A stretch of 64,000 nt of DNA from Nitratireductor aquimarinus (lineage in GTDB: Bacteria > Pseudomonadota > Alphaproteobacteria > Rhizobiales > Rhizobiaceae): positions 1,674,001 through 1,738,000 of the forward strand of contig NZ_CP177239.1 of assembly GCF_046773475.1 (NCBI RefSeq), in the 5' to 3' direction. Below the pieces are notes generated by a model. It searched no databases. It had not been told where the DNA came from and worked only from the letters and a program-made list of their open reading frames with translations. Positions 41,843 to 50,628 of this stretch are shown here, piece by piece (within the stretch, counting starts at the first letter, position 1; each line of letters starts with the position of its first letter). A program made the position numbers and the translations under genes.

Positions 41843-44536
41843 TCAGGCTTCTGCCGAACGCGGCGCACCGGCTTTCGGATTGCCGGTCAGCGTGCCCCCG
41901 CGGCGGCGCTGCAGGAACATGACCAGCGCCAGCAGAAGAGCGGCCGGAAGATAGAAGATCTCGCGCGGCATGCGCCCCTCGTCGCTCACCTCGACTGAAG
42001 TGATCTGAACCGGCTCGTCGGCGTAGAAATCGAGGCTCGCAAGCGTCTTGCCGGCGAGGCTGTTCATGTCGAACGGCTCTTCCAGAAGCACCCGCTCCCC
42101 GTCGATCTGTGCAACCAGCCCGGTCGCTGCCTCGAAGCGGGCTTCACCCGGCTCGCCCGCAGCCCCCAGATTGAACGCCATGGTGCGCTCGTCGATCTCG
42201 TCGGGATTGTCGAAGTTCGGCCCGCGGATCGTGAAGCGGATTTCCGCATCATCGGGCTCCTCGGCAACCGCCTCGAAGATCTTAGTCGGTTCGGTTTCGA
42301 TATAGGGCGGCTGAACCAGATCCAGGAAGAAACCCGGACGCAGCAGCATGAAGGTGACGAGCAGCAGCGCCGCCGACTCCCAAAGCCTGTTGCGCGCCAT
42401 GAAGAAGCCCTGCGTCGCAGCCGCAAAGATCAACATGGCGACGGTCGCCTGAATGGTCACCCAGATCGCGCCCGCCCAGCTCACATCGATCAGAAGCAGA
42501 TCGGTGTTGAACACGAAGATGAAGGGCAGCAGCACCGTGCGCAGCGAATAGAAGAACGCCGTGAAGCCGGTCTTGATCGGATCGCCGCCCGAAACGGCCG
42601 CAGCCGCAAAGGAAGCTAGCCCCACCGGTGGCGTCACATCCGCCATGATGCCGAAGTAGAACACGAACATGTGCGCGGCGATGAGCGGGATCAGAACGCC
42701 ATTGGCGGCGCCCAGCTCCACGATCACCGGAGCCATCAGCGAGGAGACCACGATGTAGTTCGCCGTGGTCGGCAGGCCCATGCCCAGCACCAGACTGATC
42801 AGCGCCGTGAAGACGAGGATCAGCAGAATGTTGCCGCCCGACAGGAACTCGACGAACTCGGCCATCACCTGACCAATACCCGTCAGCGTGACCGTGCCGA
42901 CGATGACGCCGGCTGCCGCCGTGGCGCAGGCGATGCCGATCATGTTGCGCGCGCCGAGAATGAGGCCGACCACCAGATCGTCGAAGCCTTCCTTGAAGGC
43001 CGCCCGCTGGTCTGCGCTCTGCAGACCACGGAACAGCGCCTTCAACGGTTTCTGCGTGACGATGATGACGATCAGCAGCAGCACCGCATAGAAGGCCGAG
43101 AGACCGGGCGACTTGCGCTCGACCATCAGCGACCAGACGAGCACGAACAGCGGCAGAAGGTAATGCAGACCGGTGCGGATAACCTCGCCCGGCAGCGGCA
43201 GTTCCACCACCGGCGCATTCGGGTCGTCCATCTCCAGATCCGGCGATTTGGCCGCATACCAGATGAGCGCCACATAGGCGATCAGGAGGGCTGCCATCAG
43301 CACCGGCGCCGAGAGGTTCGGCAGCATGAACTTGATGAAGTTGATCGCGTAGTAGATCACGCCAATCAGAATGACGATGGACGAAATGACGATGCCCGAG
43401 CGCATCAGGGCCACCAGGGCCGGGTGCGACTGGCGCTTCTCAAGCACCGGCATGTCTTTCTTCACGGCTTCCAGATGCACCAGATAGAGCAGCGCAATGT
43501 AGGAGACCACGGCCGGCAGGAACGCGTGCTTGATCACCTGCAAATAGGGAATGCCGACATATTCGACCATCAGGAACGCGGCCGCGCCCATGACGGGCGG
43601 CATGATCTGTCCGTTGACCGAACTCGCCACCTCGACGGAGCCCGCCTTTTCCGGCGAGAAGCCGACGCGCTTCATGAGCGGAATGGTGAAGGTGCCCGTC
43701 GTCACCACATTGGCGATGGAGGAACCCGAAATCAGACCGGTCATCATCGAGGCCAGAACCGCCGCCTTGGCCGGTCCGCCACGCAGATGGCCAAGCAGCG
43801 CAAAGGCGAGCTTGATGAAGAAATTGCCCGCGCCCGCCCGGTCCAGCATCGAGCCGAACAGCACGAACAGGAACACGAAGGCCGACGAAACGCCCAGCGC
43901 CACGCCGAACACGCCGTTCGGCGAGAGCCACATCTGGTCCATGGCGCGGCTGAACGAAGCGCCGCCCCAGCGGATGATGTCTGGCACGAAGGTCGACGAG
44001 CCGAAGAAGACGTAGAGCAGGAAGACAATGGCGACCACGGCGAGCGGTGGCCCGAGCGCGCGGCGCGTCGCTTCCAGCAACAGCACCATGCCGATGCCCG
44101 CCACCACCAGATCCTGTGTGATCGGGAGGCCGGGCCGCTGCGAGAGGTCGCGGTAGAAAACGAAGATGTAGAGCGCACAGCTTGCCGCCACGATGGCGAG
44201 CACCCAGTCGCTTACGGGAATGCGGTTTCGCGGGCTGGAGGCCAGCGCCGGAAACGCCATGAATGCGAGAAACAGGCCGAATGCCAGATGGATCGCGCGC
44301 GACTGCGCATCGTTTAACACCAGCGGCAGGCCGGTCATGCTGGTCAGTGTGAAAGGCAGGGGCGACGCGATGTAGAGCTGGAAAAGCGACCAGCAAAGCG
44401 CAACACCGGCAATGATATAGCCGGCAGTGCCTTCGGGATCGCGCGCTCCGGTATCGGATGACGCAACAAGATCCTGAAGTTCGTCGTCATTCAGTGGCGC
44501 TGAATTCTTGCCAGCGGTTTCAGGTTTCGTCGCCAT
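41843..44536 (-). CDS. TRAP transporter fused permease (TAXI type) with C-terminal DUF3394 domain
   Basis: An 897-residue fusion of small and large TRAP permease subunits. The first 150 residues give the DctQ-like helices; the DctM-like core follows with GSSIANVVTTGTFTIPLMKRVG and GLPTTANYIVVSSLMAPV. After the last core helices a periplasmic domain (about 730-860, starting PPYIETEPTKIFEAV) and a final helix form the DUF3394 extension. It imports a substrate bound by the TAXI protein upstream. No other gene in the operon reveals the ligand; family precedents include glutamate or C4-dicarboxylates. Confidence 0.92.
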   Translation of the reverse strand: MATKPETAGKNSAPLNDDELQDLVASSDTGARDPEGTAGYIIAGVALCWSLFQLYIASPLPFTLTSMTGLPLVLNDAQSRAIHLAFGLFLAFMAFPALASSPRNRIPVSDWVLAIVAASCALYIFVFYRDLSQRPGLPITQDLVVAGIGMVLLLEATRRALGPPLAVVAIVFLLYVFFGSSTFVPDIIRWGGASFSRAMDQMWLSPNGVFGVALGVSSAFVFLFVLFGSMLDRAGAGNFFIKLAFALLGHLRGGPAKAAVLASMMTGLISGSSIANVVTTGTFTIPLMKRVGFSPEKAGSVEVASSVNGQIMPPVMGAAAFLMVEYVGIPYLQVIKHAFLPAVVSYIALLYLVHLEAVKKDMPVLEKRQSHPALVALMRSGIVISSIVILIGVIYYAINFIKFMLPNLSAPVLMAALLIAYVALIWYAAKSPDLEMDDPNAPVVELPLPGEVIRTGLHYLLPLFVLVWSLMVERKSPGLSAFYAVLLLIVIIVTQKPLKALFRGLQSADQRAAFKEGFDDLVVGLILGARNMIGIACATAAAGVIVGTVTLTGIGQVMAEFVEFLSGGNILLILVFTALISLVLGMGLPTTANYIVVSSLMAPVIVELGAANGVLIPLIAAHMFVFYFGIMADVTPPVGLASFAAAAVSGGDPIKTGFTAFFYSLRTVLLPFIFVFNTDLLLIDVSWAGAIWVTIQATVAMLIFAAATQGFFMARNRLWESAALLLVTFMLLRPGFFLDLVQPPYIETEPTKIFEAVAEEPDDAEIRFTIRGPNFDNPDEIDERTMAFNLGAAGEPGEARFEAATGLVAQIDGERVLLEEPFDMNSLAGKTLASLDFYADEPVQITSVEVSDEGRMPREIFYLPAALLLALVMFLQRRRGGTLTGNPKAGAPRSAEA

Positions 44537-44571
44537 GCGCCATCCCCTCTTGATGCGTTTTCTTCATTGGG

Positions 44572-44608
44572 AAAAGAAGGGCGCCCGCATGGCGGGCGCC
44601 CCTTTTTT
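44572..44608 (-). terminator. Hairpin between TAXI binding-protein and permease genes
   Basis: A 10-bp GC stem (GGGCGCCCGC/GCGGGCGCCC) with a 3-nt loop lies between the two transporter genes; read on the minus strand it is followed by TTCTTTTC. It probably acts as a partial terminator or mRNA stabiliser so that the binding protein is made in excess over the permease. Confidence 0.75.
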
Positions 44609-44616
44609 AAACCGGC

Positions 44617-45597
44617 TTATTTGAGCCAGCCTTTTTCCTTGTAGTAGGCTTCTGCGCCCGGATGCATCGGGGCGGAGTTGCCCTGATTGACCATGCTCTC
44701 AGGCGTCAGGTTGGCAAGTGCCGGATGCAGTGCCTTGAAGGCGTCGAAGTCCTTGAACACGGCGTCCACGAAAGCAGCCACAACGTCATCGGGAACATCA
44801 GCCGAGGTCACGACGGTCGCGCCAACACCGAAGGTGTTCACGTCATTGTCGGTGCCGCGGTACATGCCGCCCGGGATCGTCGCCTTGAAGTAGTAGGGGT
44901 TGTCGGCAACGAGCTTGTCGACTGCCTCACCCTCGACAGCCACGATCACGCTGTCACAGGTCGTGGTGGCTTCCTGAATGGCGCCAGCCGGGTGACCGAC
45001 CGTGTAGGCGAACGCATCGATGTTGTTGTCGCACAGTGCGGAGCTCTGTTCGGCCGGGGCCAGCTCTGCAGCAACGGCGAAGTCCGAGTTCGTCCAGCCC
45101 TTTTCAGCGATCAGCAGGTCCATGAGGGCGCGCTGGCCCGAACCCGGATTGCCGATGTTCACGCGCTTGCCCTTGAGGTCGTCAAAGGATGCAATGCCTG
45201 CTTCCTTGCGCGCCACCAGGGTCAGCGGCTCGGCATGCAGCGAGAAGACCGAACGCAGCTTGTCGTGTGCGCCGCCGTCGGCGAAATTGGCTTCGCCCTT
45301 GTTGGCATTGTACTGAACGTCAGACTGCACGACGCCGAATTCCAGGTCGCCGCCCTTGATGGCGTTGACGTTGAAGACGGAACCACCGGTCGACTCGACC
45401 GAGCAGCGAATGCCCGTCTCGCGACGGTTCTGGTTCATCAGGCGGCAGATCGCGCCACCAACCGGATAGTAAACGCCCGTCACGCCGCCAGTGCCGACGG
45501 AAACGAAGCGCTGCTCCTGGGCGCTGGCCGTCCCGGTCGCCAGCGAGCCGAGCATCGCGGCCGCGAGGCCAAAACCGAGAATGCGATGAGGTTTCAT
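44617..45597 (-). CDS. TAXI-family TRAP transporter substrate-binding protein
   Basis: Periplasmic protein of 326 residues. The signal peptide ends near ASA-QEQRF. The mature N-terminus VSVGTGGVTGVYYPVGGAICRLMN is the TAXI signature, and DLKGKRVNIGNPGSGQRALMDLL is the second conserved block. It captures the ligand for the fused permease downstream. The ATG at 45597 follows AGGGAG. Palindromes lie 35-75 bp upstream. Confidence 0.93.
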   Translation of the reverse strand: MKPHRILGFGLAAAMLGSLATGTASAQEQRFVSVGTGGVTGVYYPVGGAICRLMNQNRRETGIRCSVESTGGSVFNVNAIKGGDLEFGVVQSDVQYNANKGEANFADGGAHDKLRSVFSLHAEPLTLVARKEAGIASFDDLKGKRVNIGNPGSGQRALMDLLIAEKGWTNSDFAVAAELAPAEQSSALCDNNIDAFAYTVGHPAGAIQEATTTCDSVIVAVEGEAVDKLVADNPYYFKATIPGGMYRGTDNDVNTFGVGATVVTSADVPDDVVAAFVDAVFKDFDAFKALHPALANLTPESMVNQGNSAPMHPGAEAYYKEKGWLK

Positions 45598-45632
45598 AGT
45601 GCGTCTCCCTAATGAAATGATGCTTTACGCAT

Positions 45633-45671
45633 ACGTGCACGTCGAAAGATGCTGTGGTCGGTCCGGACCGA
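45633..45671 (-). promoter_or_regulatory. Palindromes upstream of the TAXI gene
   Basis: Two perfect palindromes, ACGTGCACGT (45633-45642) and TCGGTCCGGACCGA (45658-45671), lie 35-75 bp before the TAXI ATG, where operators are expected. The rest of the 290-bp gap (45598-45887) shows an A/T-rich part near 45780-45880 and no gene. Confidence 0.4.
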
Positions 45672-45887
45672 ACAACCGCAGCCGGGCATTGCGTGCGAGA
45701 TGCCCGGCAAAGCGCGGCCCGCAAAGACCTGACGTGAAGCGTTAAACGCCCCCCGTCGCGAGTCAATGGCTCGGACGCGCAATTTGCAATTTGCTATGAC
45801 TGAAATCTGTGTCAACGCCATTAGCGCGCAAAACACAAACTTCTGTTTTTCCTGCGGATTATTTCTTCCTCCTCCGTTTACGTAAAA

Positions 45888-47210
45888 TTACCCTGTAGCC
45901 GCGTCGACCGCCTCTCCGAGCCGCTCGACAATCGTGTCCGCGACGGCCCTGTCGATGATGAAGGGCGGAGCCAGCAACACGTGGTCGCCGCGCGTTCCGT
46001 CGATCGTGCCGCCGGACGGGTAGACCATGAGGCCGCGTTTCATCGCTTCTTTCTTGACCGCTGCATGGACCTTGCGCGCCGGATCGAACGGCTCCTTCGT
46101 CCCGCGGTCGGCCACCAGTTCGAGACCGAGGAACAGGCCCCGCCCGCGAATGTCGCCCACATGGGCGTGGTTGCCGAAACGCGCTTCAAGGCGCTCGCGC
46201 AGATAAGCGCCCATCTCGCGCACATTGGCGAGAAGCCCGTCGCGCTCGATCACGTCCTGAACGGCCAGCGCGGCGGCGCACGCCATCGGGTGGCAGATAT
46301 AGGTGTGGCCATGCTGGAACAGGCCCGACCCTTCCGCGAAGGCATCGAAGATATGCTGCCCCAGAAGCACCGCGCCGATGGGCTGATAGCCGCCGCCGAG
46401 TCCCTTGGCGATGGTCAGCATGTCCGGTGCAATCCCGTCCTGCTCGCAGGCATGCATGGTGCCCGTGCGTCCCATGCCGCACATCACCTCGTCAAGAATG
46501 AGCAGGACGCCATAACGGTCGCAGATCTCGCGGATGCGTTTGAAATAGCCGCTCACCGCCGGCACGGCGCCCGCCGTGGCCCCGACCACCGGCTCGGCGA
46601 CAAACGCCATCACCGTGTCCGGCCCCAGCGCGTTGATCCTGTCTTCCAGCGCCTGCGCGGCGCGAAGGCCGTAAGCCTCTTCGCTCTCTCCGGCGTCCTG
46701 GTAGCGATAGGCGTAGCACGGGTCGATGTGGTGCGTTTCGATCAGGAGCGGCCTGAACGGCTCGCGCCGCCACTCATTGCCGCCGGTCGCCAGCGTGCCC
46801 AGCGTGTTGCCGTGATAGCTCTGCCTACGGGCGATGATCCTGCGCCGCTGCGGCTCGCCCTTCTCCACGAAATACTGGCGCGCCATCTTCAGCGCCGCCT
46901 CATTGGCCTCCGAACCGCCAGACACGAAATAGGCATGGCTGATGCCCTCGGGCGCACCCGCAATCAGTCGATCCGCGAGCTGTTCGGCCGGTTCGTTGGT
47001 GAAAAAGCTTGTATGGGCATAGGCGAGCGTCTCCGCCTGCTTTTTCAGCGCATCCACCACATCGGGGTGACCATGGCCGAGGCACGAAACGGCAGCGCCG
47101 CCACATGCGTCGATATAGGCATTGCCCGCCTCATCGAAGAGTTCGACGCCGCGGCCGCCCTTGGCGACCGGCAGTGAGGCATGGATCTGACGATGCAGAA
47201 TGTGTGTCAT
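45888..47210 (-). CDS. Class III PLP-dependent aminotransferase
   Basis: A 440-residue fold-type I aminotransferase. Landmarks are YIDACGGAAVSCLGHGHP, the PLP phosphate pocket FVSGGSEANEAALKMARQY, RRQSYHGNTLG, the Asp of LLILDEVMCGMGRTG and the Schiff-base Lys of TIAKGLGGGYQPIGAV. It transfers an amino group from an omega- or beta-amino compound to a keto acid. The ATG at 47210 overlaps the stop of the regulator by 4 bp; the frame continuing upstream to 47690 lies inside that gene. The BKACE gene nearby suggests its product is a beta-keto acid; this is inference. Confidence 0.92.
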   Translation of the reverse strand: MTHILHRQIHASLPVAKGGRGVELFDEAGNAYIDACGGAAVSCLGHGHPDVVDALKKQAETLAYAHTSFFTNEPAEQLADRLIAGAPEGISHAYFVSGGSEANEAALKMARQYFVEKGEPQRRRIIARRQSYHGNTLGTLATGGNEWRREPFRPLLIETHHIDPCYAYRYQDAGESEEAYGLRAAQALEDRINALGPDTVMAFVAEPVVGATAGAVPAVSGYFKRIREICDRYGVLLILDEVMCGMGRTGTMHACEQDGIAPDMLTIAKGLGGGYQPIGAVLLGQHIFDAFAEGSGLFQHGHTYICHPMACAAALAVQDVIERDGLLANVREMGAYLRERLEARFGNHAHVGDIRGRGLFLGLELVADRGTKEPFDPARKVHAAVKKEAMKRGLMVYPSGGTIDGTRGDHVLLAPPFIIDRAVADTIVERLGEAVDAATG

Positions 47211-48112
47211 TTGGGTTTTCCAGAACGATGCGCACGCGGCGCGGGATCGAGCAAATGGGTGTTGAGGGTGGAAAGCAGCGCTTCGGTCTTTGCGATTTCC
47301 GCCAGCGCCTCCTCGCCTCCTTCGCCGGCAACGAGCGCTGCCAGAATTTCGGCGGCCGCGAAGGCCGGCGTCATCGTGTGCAGAAAGGACGGGCTCTCCG
47401 TCGAAATGATCACGCACTGGTCTGCAAGGCTGGCGAGCGGTGAAACGGCACTGTCCGTCAGCGCAACCACGGTCAGCCCCAGCGCCCGTGCGCTGGCCGC
47501 CGCTTCCACCGTCGCCCGTGTGTAGGGCGCAACCGTGGTCACGAAGAACACGTCCTCGGCGGTCGCGTGGCGCAGCTTGTCGAGCCCTGCCCCGTTCACA
47601 TGGTCGAGCAGATGCGCCTTCTCGCCGAGAAAGGTCATCGAATAGGTGAAATGCGCCGCCACCGCGTGGCTCGAGCGCAGCCCGAAGCAATAGATGCGGC
47701 GCGCTGCGGCCAGGGTTGCCGCAGCGCGCGCCAGCGCTTCCAGCGTGCCGGCGTCAGCGAGATTGCCAAGCTGGGCCGCCGTCTGCGCGGCGATATCGCG
47801 CGCCAGCGCATGACTCCCGCCCTGCCTCTGCCTGGCAACCTGCTCCCCCGCCTTGCCGGCAAAGCCGAGCGCCTGCTCTTTCAGCGCCTCGCCGTGAAGC
47901 TGGCGCAGTTCGTCGTAACCATCAAAGCCGAAACGCTTCGCAAGCCGCGTCATCGTCCAGGGCTGAACGCCCGCACGCCGCGCCTGCTCGCGCATGGAAA
48001 GCAGCGCCACATCGCCCGGATTGTCGAGAATGTAGCGCGCCGCCGCGCCAAGCTGGCCCGGCAGGTCTTCAAAGGATTCCGTAATGCGGTCAGCAAGTGT
48101 GGCGCGATCCAT
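47207..48112 (-). CDS. MurR/RpiR-family transcriptional regulator
   Basis: A 301-residue regulator. The N-terminal HTH (about 1-75) includes SMREQARRAGVQPWTMTRLAKRFGFDGYDELR. The C-terminal SIS domain (about 125-260) includes ARRIYCFGLRSSHAVAAHFTYSM and VALTDSAVSPLASLAD, which binds a phosphosugar-like or amino ligand. It is co-transcribed with the aminotransferase (ATGA overlap) and divergent from the BKACE gene across an 81-bp gap that contains a near-perfect palindrome, so it probably controls both. Confidence 0.9.
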   Translation of the reverse strand: MDRATLADRITESFEDLPGQLGAAARYILDNPGDVALLSMREQARRAGVQPWTMTRLAKRFGFDGYDELRQLHGEALKEQALGFAGKAGEQVARQRQGGSHALARDIAAQTAAQLGNLADAGTLEALARAAATLAAARRIYCFGLRSSHAVAAHFTYSMTFLGEKAHLLDHVNGAGLDKLRHATAEDVFFVTTVAPYTRATVEAAASARALGLTVVALTDSAVSPLASLADQCVIISTESPSFLHTMTPAFAAAEILAALVAGEGGEEALAEIAKTEALLSTLNTHLLDPAPRAHRSGKPK

Positions 48113-48144
48113 GATGGCTCATCCTAGACGGGCGCTTCGGCGTA

Positions 48145-48160
48145 TGCAACAAGTGTTGCA
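48145..48160. promoter_or_regulatory. Palindromic operator between MurR/RpiR regulator and BKACE gene
   Basis: TGCAACAAGTGTTGCA is a 7-bp inverted repeat with a 2-bp centre. It lies 33-48 bp upstream of the regulator start and 34-49 bp before the BKACE GTG, in the only gap of the cluster. This is where an autoregulated divergent operator would be expected. Confidence 0.55.
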
Positions 48161-48193
48161 AGTTGATATTAAATGCTTCAAATGGAGTATTCC

Positions 48194-49048
48194 GTGAGCG
48201 CATCTGCAAACGCCCATCGCGCCGCCATCGCCGTCGCCCCCAATGGTGGACGCCGCACCCGCGCGGACCATCCCGCCCTGCCGCAGACATCCGCCCAGCT
48301 GGCCGAAACCGCAGCGGCCTGCCTTGAAGCCGGTGCCGCCATGATCCATTGCCATGTGCGCGATGAAGAAGGCCGTCACATCCTTGATGCCGATGCCTAT
48401 CGCGACGCCATTGCCGCCATCAGGAAGGCTGTCGGCGACCGTCTGGTGATCCAGATCACCACCGAGGCCGTGGGGCGCTATGGCGTGCGCGAGCAGATGG
48501 ATGTGGTGCGCCAGCTGCGCCCGGAGGCGGTATCGCTTGCCCTGCGCGAACTGGTGCCCGACGCCTCGCACGAAGAGGAGTTTTCAAAATTTCTCTCCTT
48601 CATGCGCGCCGAGAACATCGCCCCGCAGATCATCCTCTACCACCCGGAAGAGGCGCTGCAGCTCAAGCGCATGATGGCGCACGGCCTTATCCCCTTCCCC
48701 GACATTCCGGTTCTCTACGTGCTCGGCCGCTACACGGAAGGCCAGCGCTCCGATCCTGCCGATCTCCTGCCCTTCCTTGACGGAACCATGCCGGATTTCG
48801 CGCATTTCATGCTCTGCGCCTTCGGCCCGCGCGAAGCCGCCTGTGTCACGGCGGGCTGTCTTCTCGGCGGCCATGCCCGCGTCGGCTTCGAGAACAATCT
48901 GCAACGCCCCGATGGCGGGATCGCGCCGGACAATGCGGCCCTCGTTTCCAGTGTCGCTGCATCCCTCACCGCGCTTGGCACGCCGCTCGCGACAGCCGAT
49001 GATCTGCGCGGGAGCTGGGGGCTCGGCGCACCGGCAATTGGCCGCTGA
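48194..49048 (+). CDS. BKACE-family beta-keto acid cleavage enzyme
   Basis: TIM-barrel enzyme of 284 residues of the former DUF849 family. BKACE enzymes cleave a beta-keto acid with acetyl-CoA into acetoacetate and a new acyl-CoA. The zinc ligands His52 and His54 (MIHCHVRDEEG) and the PNGGRRTRADHPALPQT substrate loop are visible, as is the late VGFENNLQRPDG block. The GTG at 48194 has GGAG six bases upstream; earlier in-frame ATGs at 48173 and 48182 lack a site. It is divergent from the regulator/aminotransferase operon, which could provide its keto-acid substrate. Confidence 0.9.
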   Translation: MSASANAHRAAIAVAPNGGRRTRADHPALPQTSAQLAETAAACLEAGAAMIHCHVRDEEGRHILDADAYRDAIAAIRKAVGDRLVIQITTEAVGRYGVREQMDVVRQLRPEAVSLALRELVPDASHEEEFSKFLSFMRAENIAPQIILYHPEEALQLKRMMAHGLIPFPDIPVLYVLGRYTEGQRSDPADLLPFLDGTMPDFAHFMLCAFGPREAACVTAGCLLGGHARVGFENNLQRPDGGIAPDNAALVSSVAASLTALGTPLATADDLRGSWGLGAPAIGR

Positions 49049-49104
49049 GGCTTCGCCTCTTCTCCGTCGGCAATCGGTCGCCGGGGCTTCGCCTCTTCTC
49101 CGGT
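49033..49104. repeat. Tandem 36-bp duplication across the BKACE stop codon
   Basis: Unit 1 (49033-49068) and unit 2 (49069-49104) are about 85 % alike. Both contain GGCTTCGCCTCTTCTCCG. Unit 1 encodes the last four residues and the TGA; unit 2 has GGG in place of the stop. The second copy is therefore a non-coding echo of the gene end. Confidence 0.75.
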
Positions 49105-49168
49105 GGACGCGGGACAGGCGCGCCATTACATGTGGCGCGTCTGAATTGCCTTTCTGGAGTCTCTAAAC

Positions 49169-49582
49169 ATGGCGATCCGCATCAAAGCGAAAACCTACGG
49201 TCCCTTCACCACGGCCATCGGCCCTGGCAAGGTCATCAATGTCGACACCGCGCCGAAGCAGAATGTCGCCATCACCTCGCCCTCCACGGAAGAGGCCGGA
49301 ACGCCGGTGGACTTCATGATCTCCGCGCTCGGCGCATGCCTTGCGCTCTCCTTCCACCACGCTGCCCAGGAAATGAAGATCGAGGTCGGCACGGTTTCCG
49401 TGGAAGTGAGCGGCAAGAAGGCCGAGGATCTGCCCGACCGTATCGGCAGCTACGCCGCCACCGTCTCGCTCGACACCATGCCCGACGAGGCGCAGTGCGA
49501 AGAGCTCATCAAGCGCGCCAAGGCCCGCTGCACCGTTTCCAACTCGCTGAACGGTCCCGTCGAAATGACGATGGCCGGCTAA
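49169..49582 (+). CDS. OsmC/Ohr-family peroxiredoxin-like protein
   Basis: A 137-residue OsmC-fold protein. The two redox cysteines of the family are at Cys57 (ISALGACLALSFHH) and Cys121 (AKARCTVSNSL), consistent with thiol-dependent reduction of organic hydroperoxides. The N-terminal strand region is shorter than in Ohr. The ATG at 49169 has GGAG nine bases upstream. It stands alone between the BKACE gene and the PcaD-like hydrolase; no OhrR regulator is adjacent. Confidence 0.87.
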   Translation: MAIRIKAKTYGPFTTAIGPGKVINVDTAPKQNVAITSPSTEEAGTPVDFMISALGACLALSFHHAAQEMKIEVGTVSVEVSGKKAEDLPDRIGSYAATVSLDTMPDEAQCEELIKRAKARCTVSNSLNGPVEMTMAG

Positions 49583-49745
49583 CGCATCGTGCTTTCAATG
49601 GGTTGAAGCGTCCTTTGTGCGTCCGAATGGACGCACGGCGCTCTGGGATCAGAAGCTAAAGCGTTTCGATCTTCCGATCATTGACGACGCCGCGCCCTTC
49701 TCCCATACAGAAGCCGCCTTACGGCAAACCATGGGAGGAGAGTAT

Positions 49746-50543
49746 ATGCGCTTTGTGCGGGTAAACGGCGTCGTCATTCATCACGAGGTCAGGGGAACGG
49801 CAGGCAAGCCTGTTCTGGTCTTTTCCAACTCGCTGGGAACAGATTTCCGCATCTGGGATGGCGTCGTCGCGCGGCTCGAAGCCGACTACCGCATCGTCCT
49901 CTATGACAAGCGCGGCCATGGCCTTTCTGAGGCCACGCCGCAGCCCTATGCGCTTGCCGATCACGTCGATGATCTGGCCGCCCTGCTCGACCATCTCGAT
50001 ATTTCCGGCGCGACCATTATCGGCCTTTCGGTCGGCGGCATGATCGCCCAGGGCCTCGCCACCTGGCATCCGCATCGCGTGTCGCGCCTTGTGCTCTGCG
50101 ACACCGCCCACAGAATCGGCAATGACGACCTCTGGAACAACCGCATTGAGGCGGTGAACACGAAAGGCATTGCCGCCATCTCGGACGGCATCCTCGAACG
50201 CTGGTTCACGCCCGCCTTCCGCTCGCCGGAGAACGCCGATTTCATCGGCTACACCGCGATGCTCACCCGCACCACGGTCGACGGTTATGCCGGCACCGGC
50301 TTTGCCCTGCGCGACGCCGACCTGACGGGATCGACAGCCACCCTGAAACTGCCCACCCTGTGCATCGTCGGCGATCACGATGGCTCGACCCCGCCCGATC
50401 TGGTGCGCACGCTTGCCGGGCTCATCGAAGGCGCACGGTTCGAGATCGTGAAAGACGCCGGTCACCTGCCCTGCATCGAGCAGCCCGAGAAAACGGCCGC
50501 ACTCATTGCAGACTTCCTGCGCAGCACCGCGCCCGATGCCTGA
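49746..50543 (+). CDS. pcaD: Alpha/beta hydrolase, 3-oxoadipate enol-lactonase (PcaD) type
   Basis: An alpha/beta hydrolase of 265 residues. The nucleophile elbow GLSVGG has Ser95, the acid is in VGDHDGSTPP and the His in KDAGHLPCIEQP. FSNSLGTDFRIWDGV and YDKRGHGLSE are PcaD hallmarks. PcaD hydrolyses beta-ketoadipate enol-lactone in protocatechuate degradation, but no other pca gene is present here, so a related ester or lactone is possible. The ATG at 49746 follows GGGAGGAG; the frame opening at 49617 is not used. Confidence 0.82.
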   Translation: MRFVRVNGVVIHHEVRGTAGKPVLVFSNSLGTDFRIWDGVVARLEADYRIVLYDKRGHGLSEATPQPYALADHVDDLAALLDHLDISGATIIGLSVGGMIAQGLATWHPHRVSRLVLCDTAHRIGNDDLWNNRIEAVNTKGIAAISDGILERWFTPAFRSPENADFIGYTAMLTRTTVDGYAGTGFALRDADLTGSTATLKLPTLCIVGDHDGSTPPDLVRTLAGLIEGARFEIVKDAGHLPCIEQPEKTAALIADFLRSTAPDA

Positions 50544-50628
50544 ACATTTCCCAACGGGCGATATGCCGCGCTGCATTTGCCCACGCCGCACGGCAAACTG
50601 GTCACTTCAGATGACGAGAGGACTTTGA

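Noticed and set aside
42671..44317. 548-codon open frame on the plus strand
   Set aside because: Antisense to the fused TRAP permease; composition is His/Arg/Gln-rich and shows no protein family.
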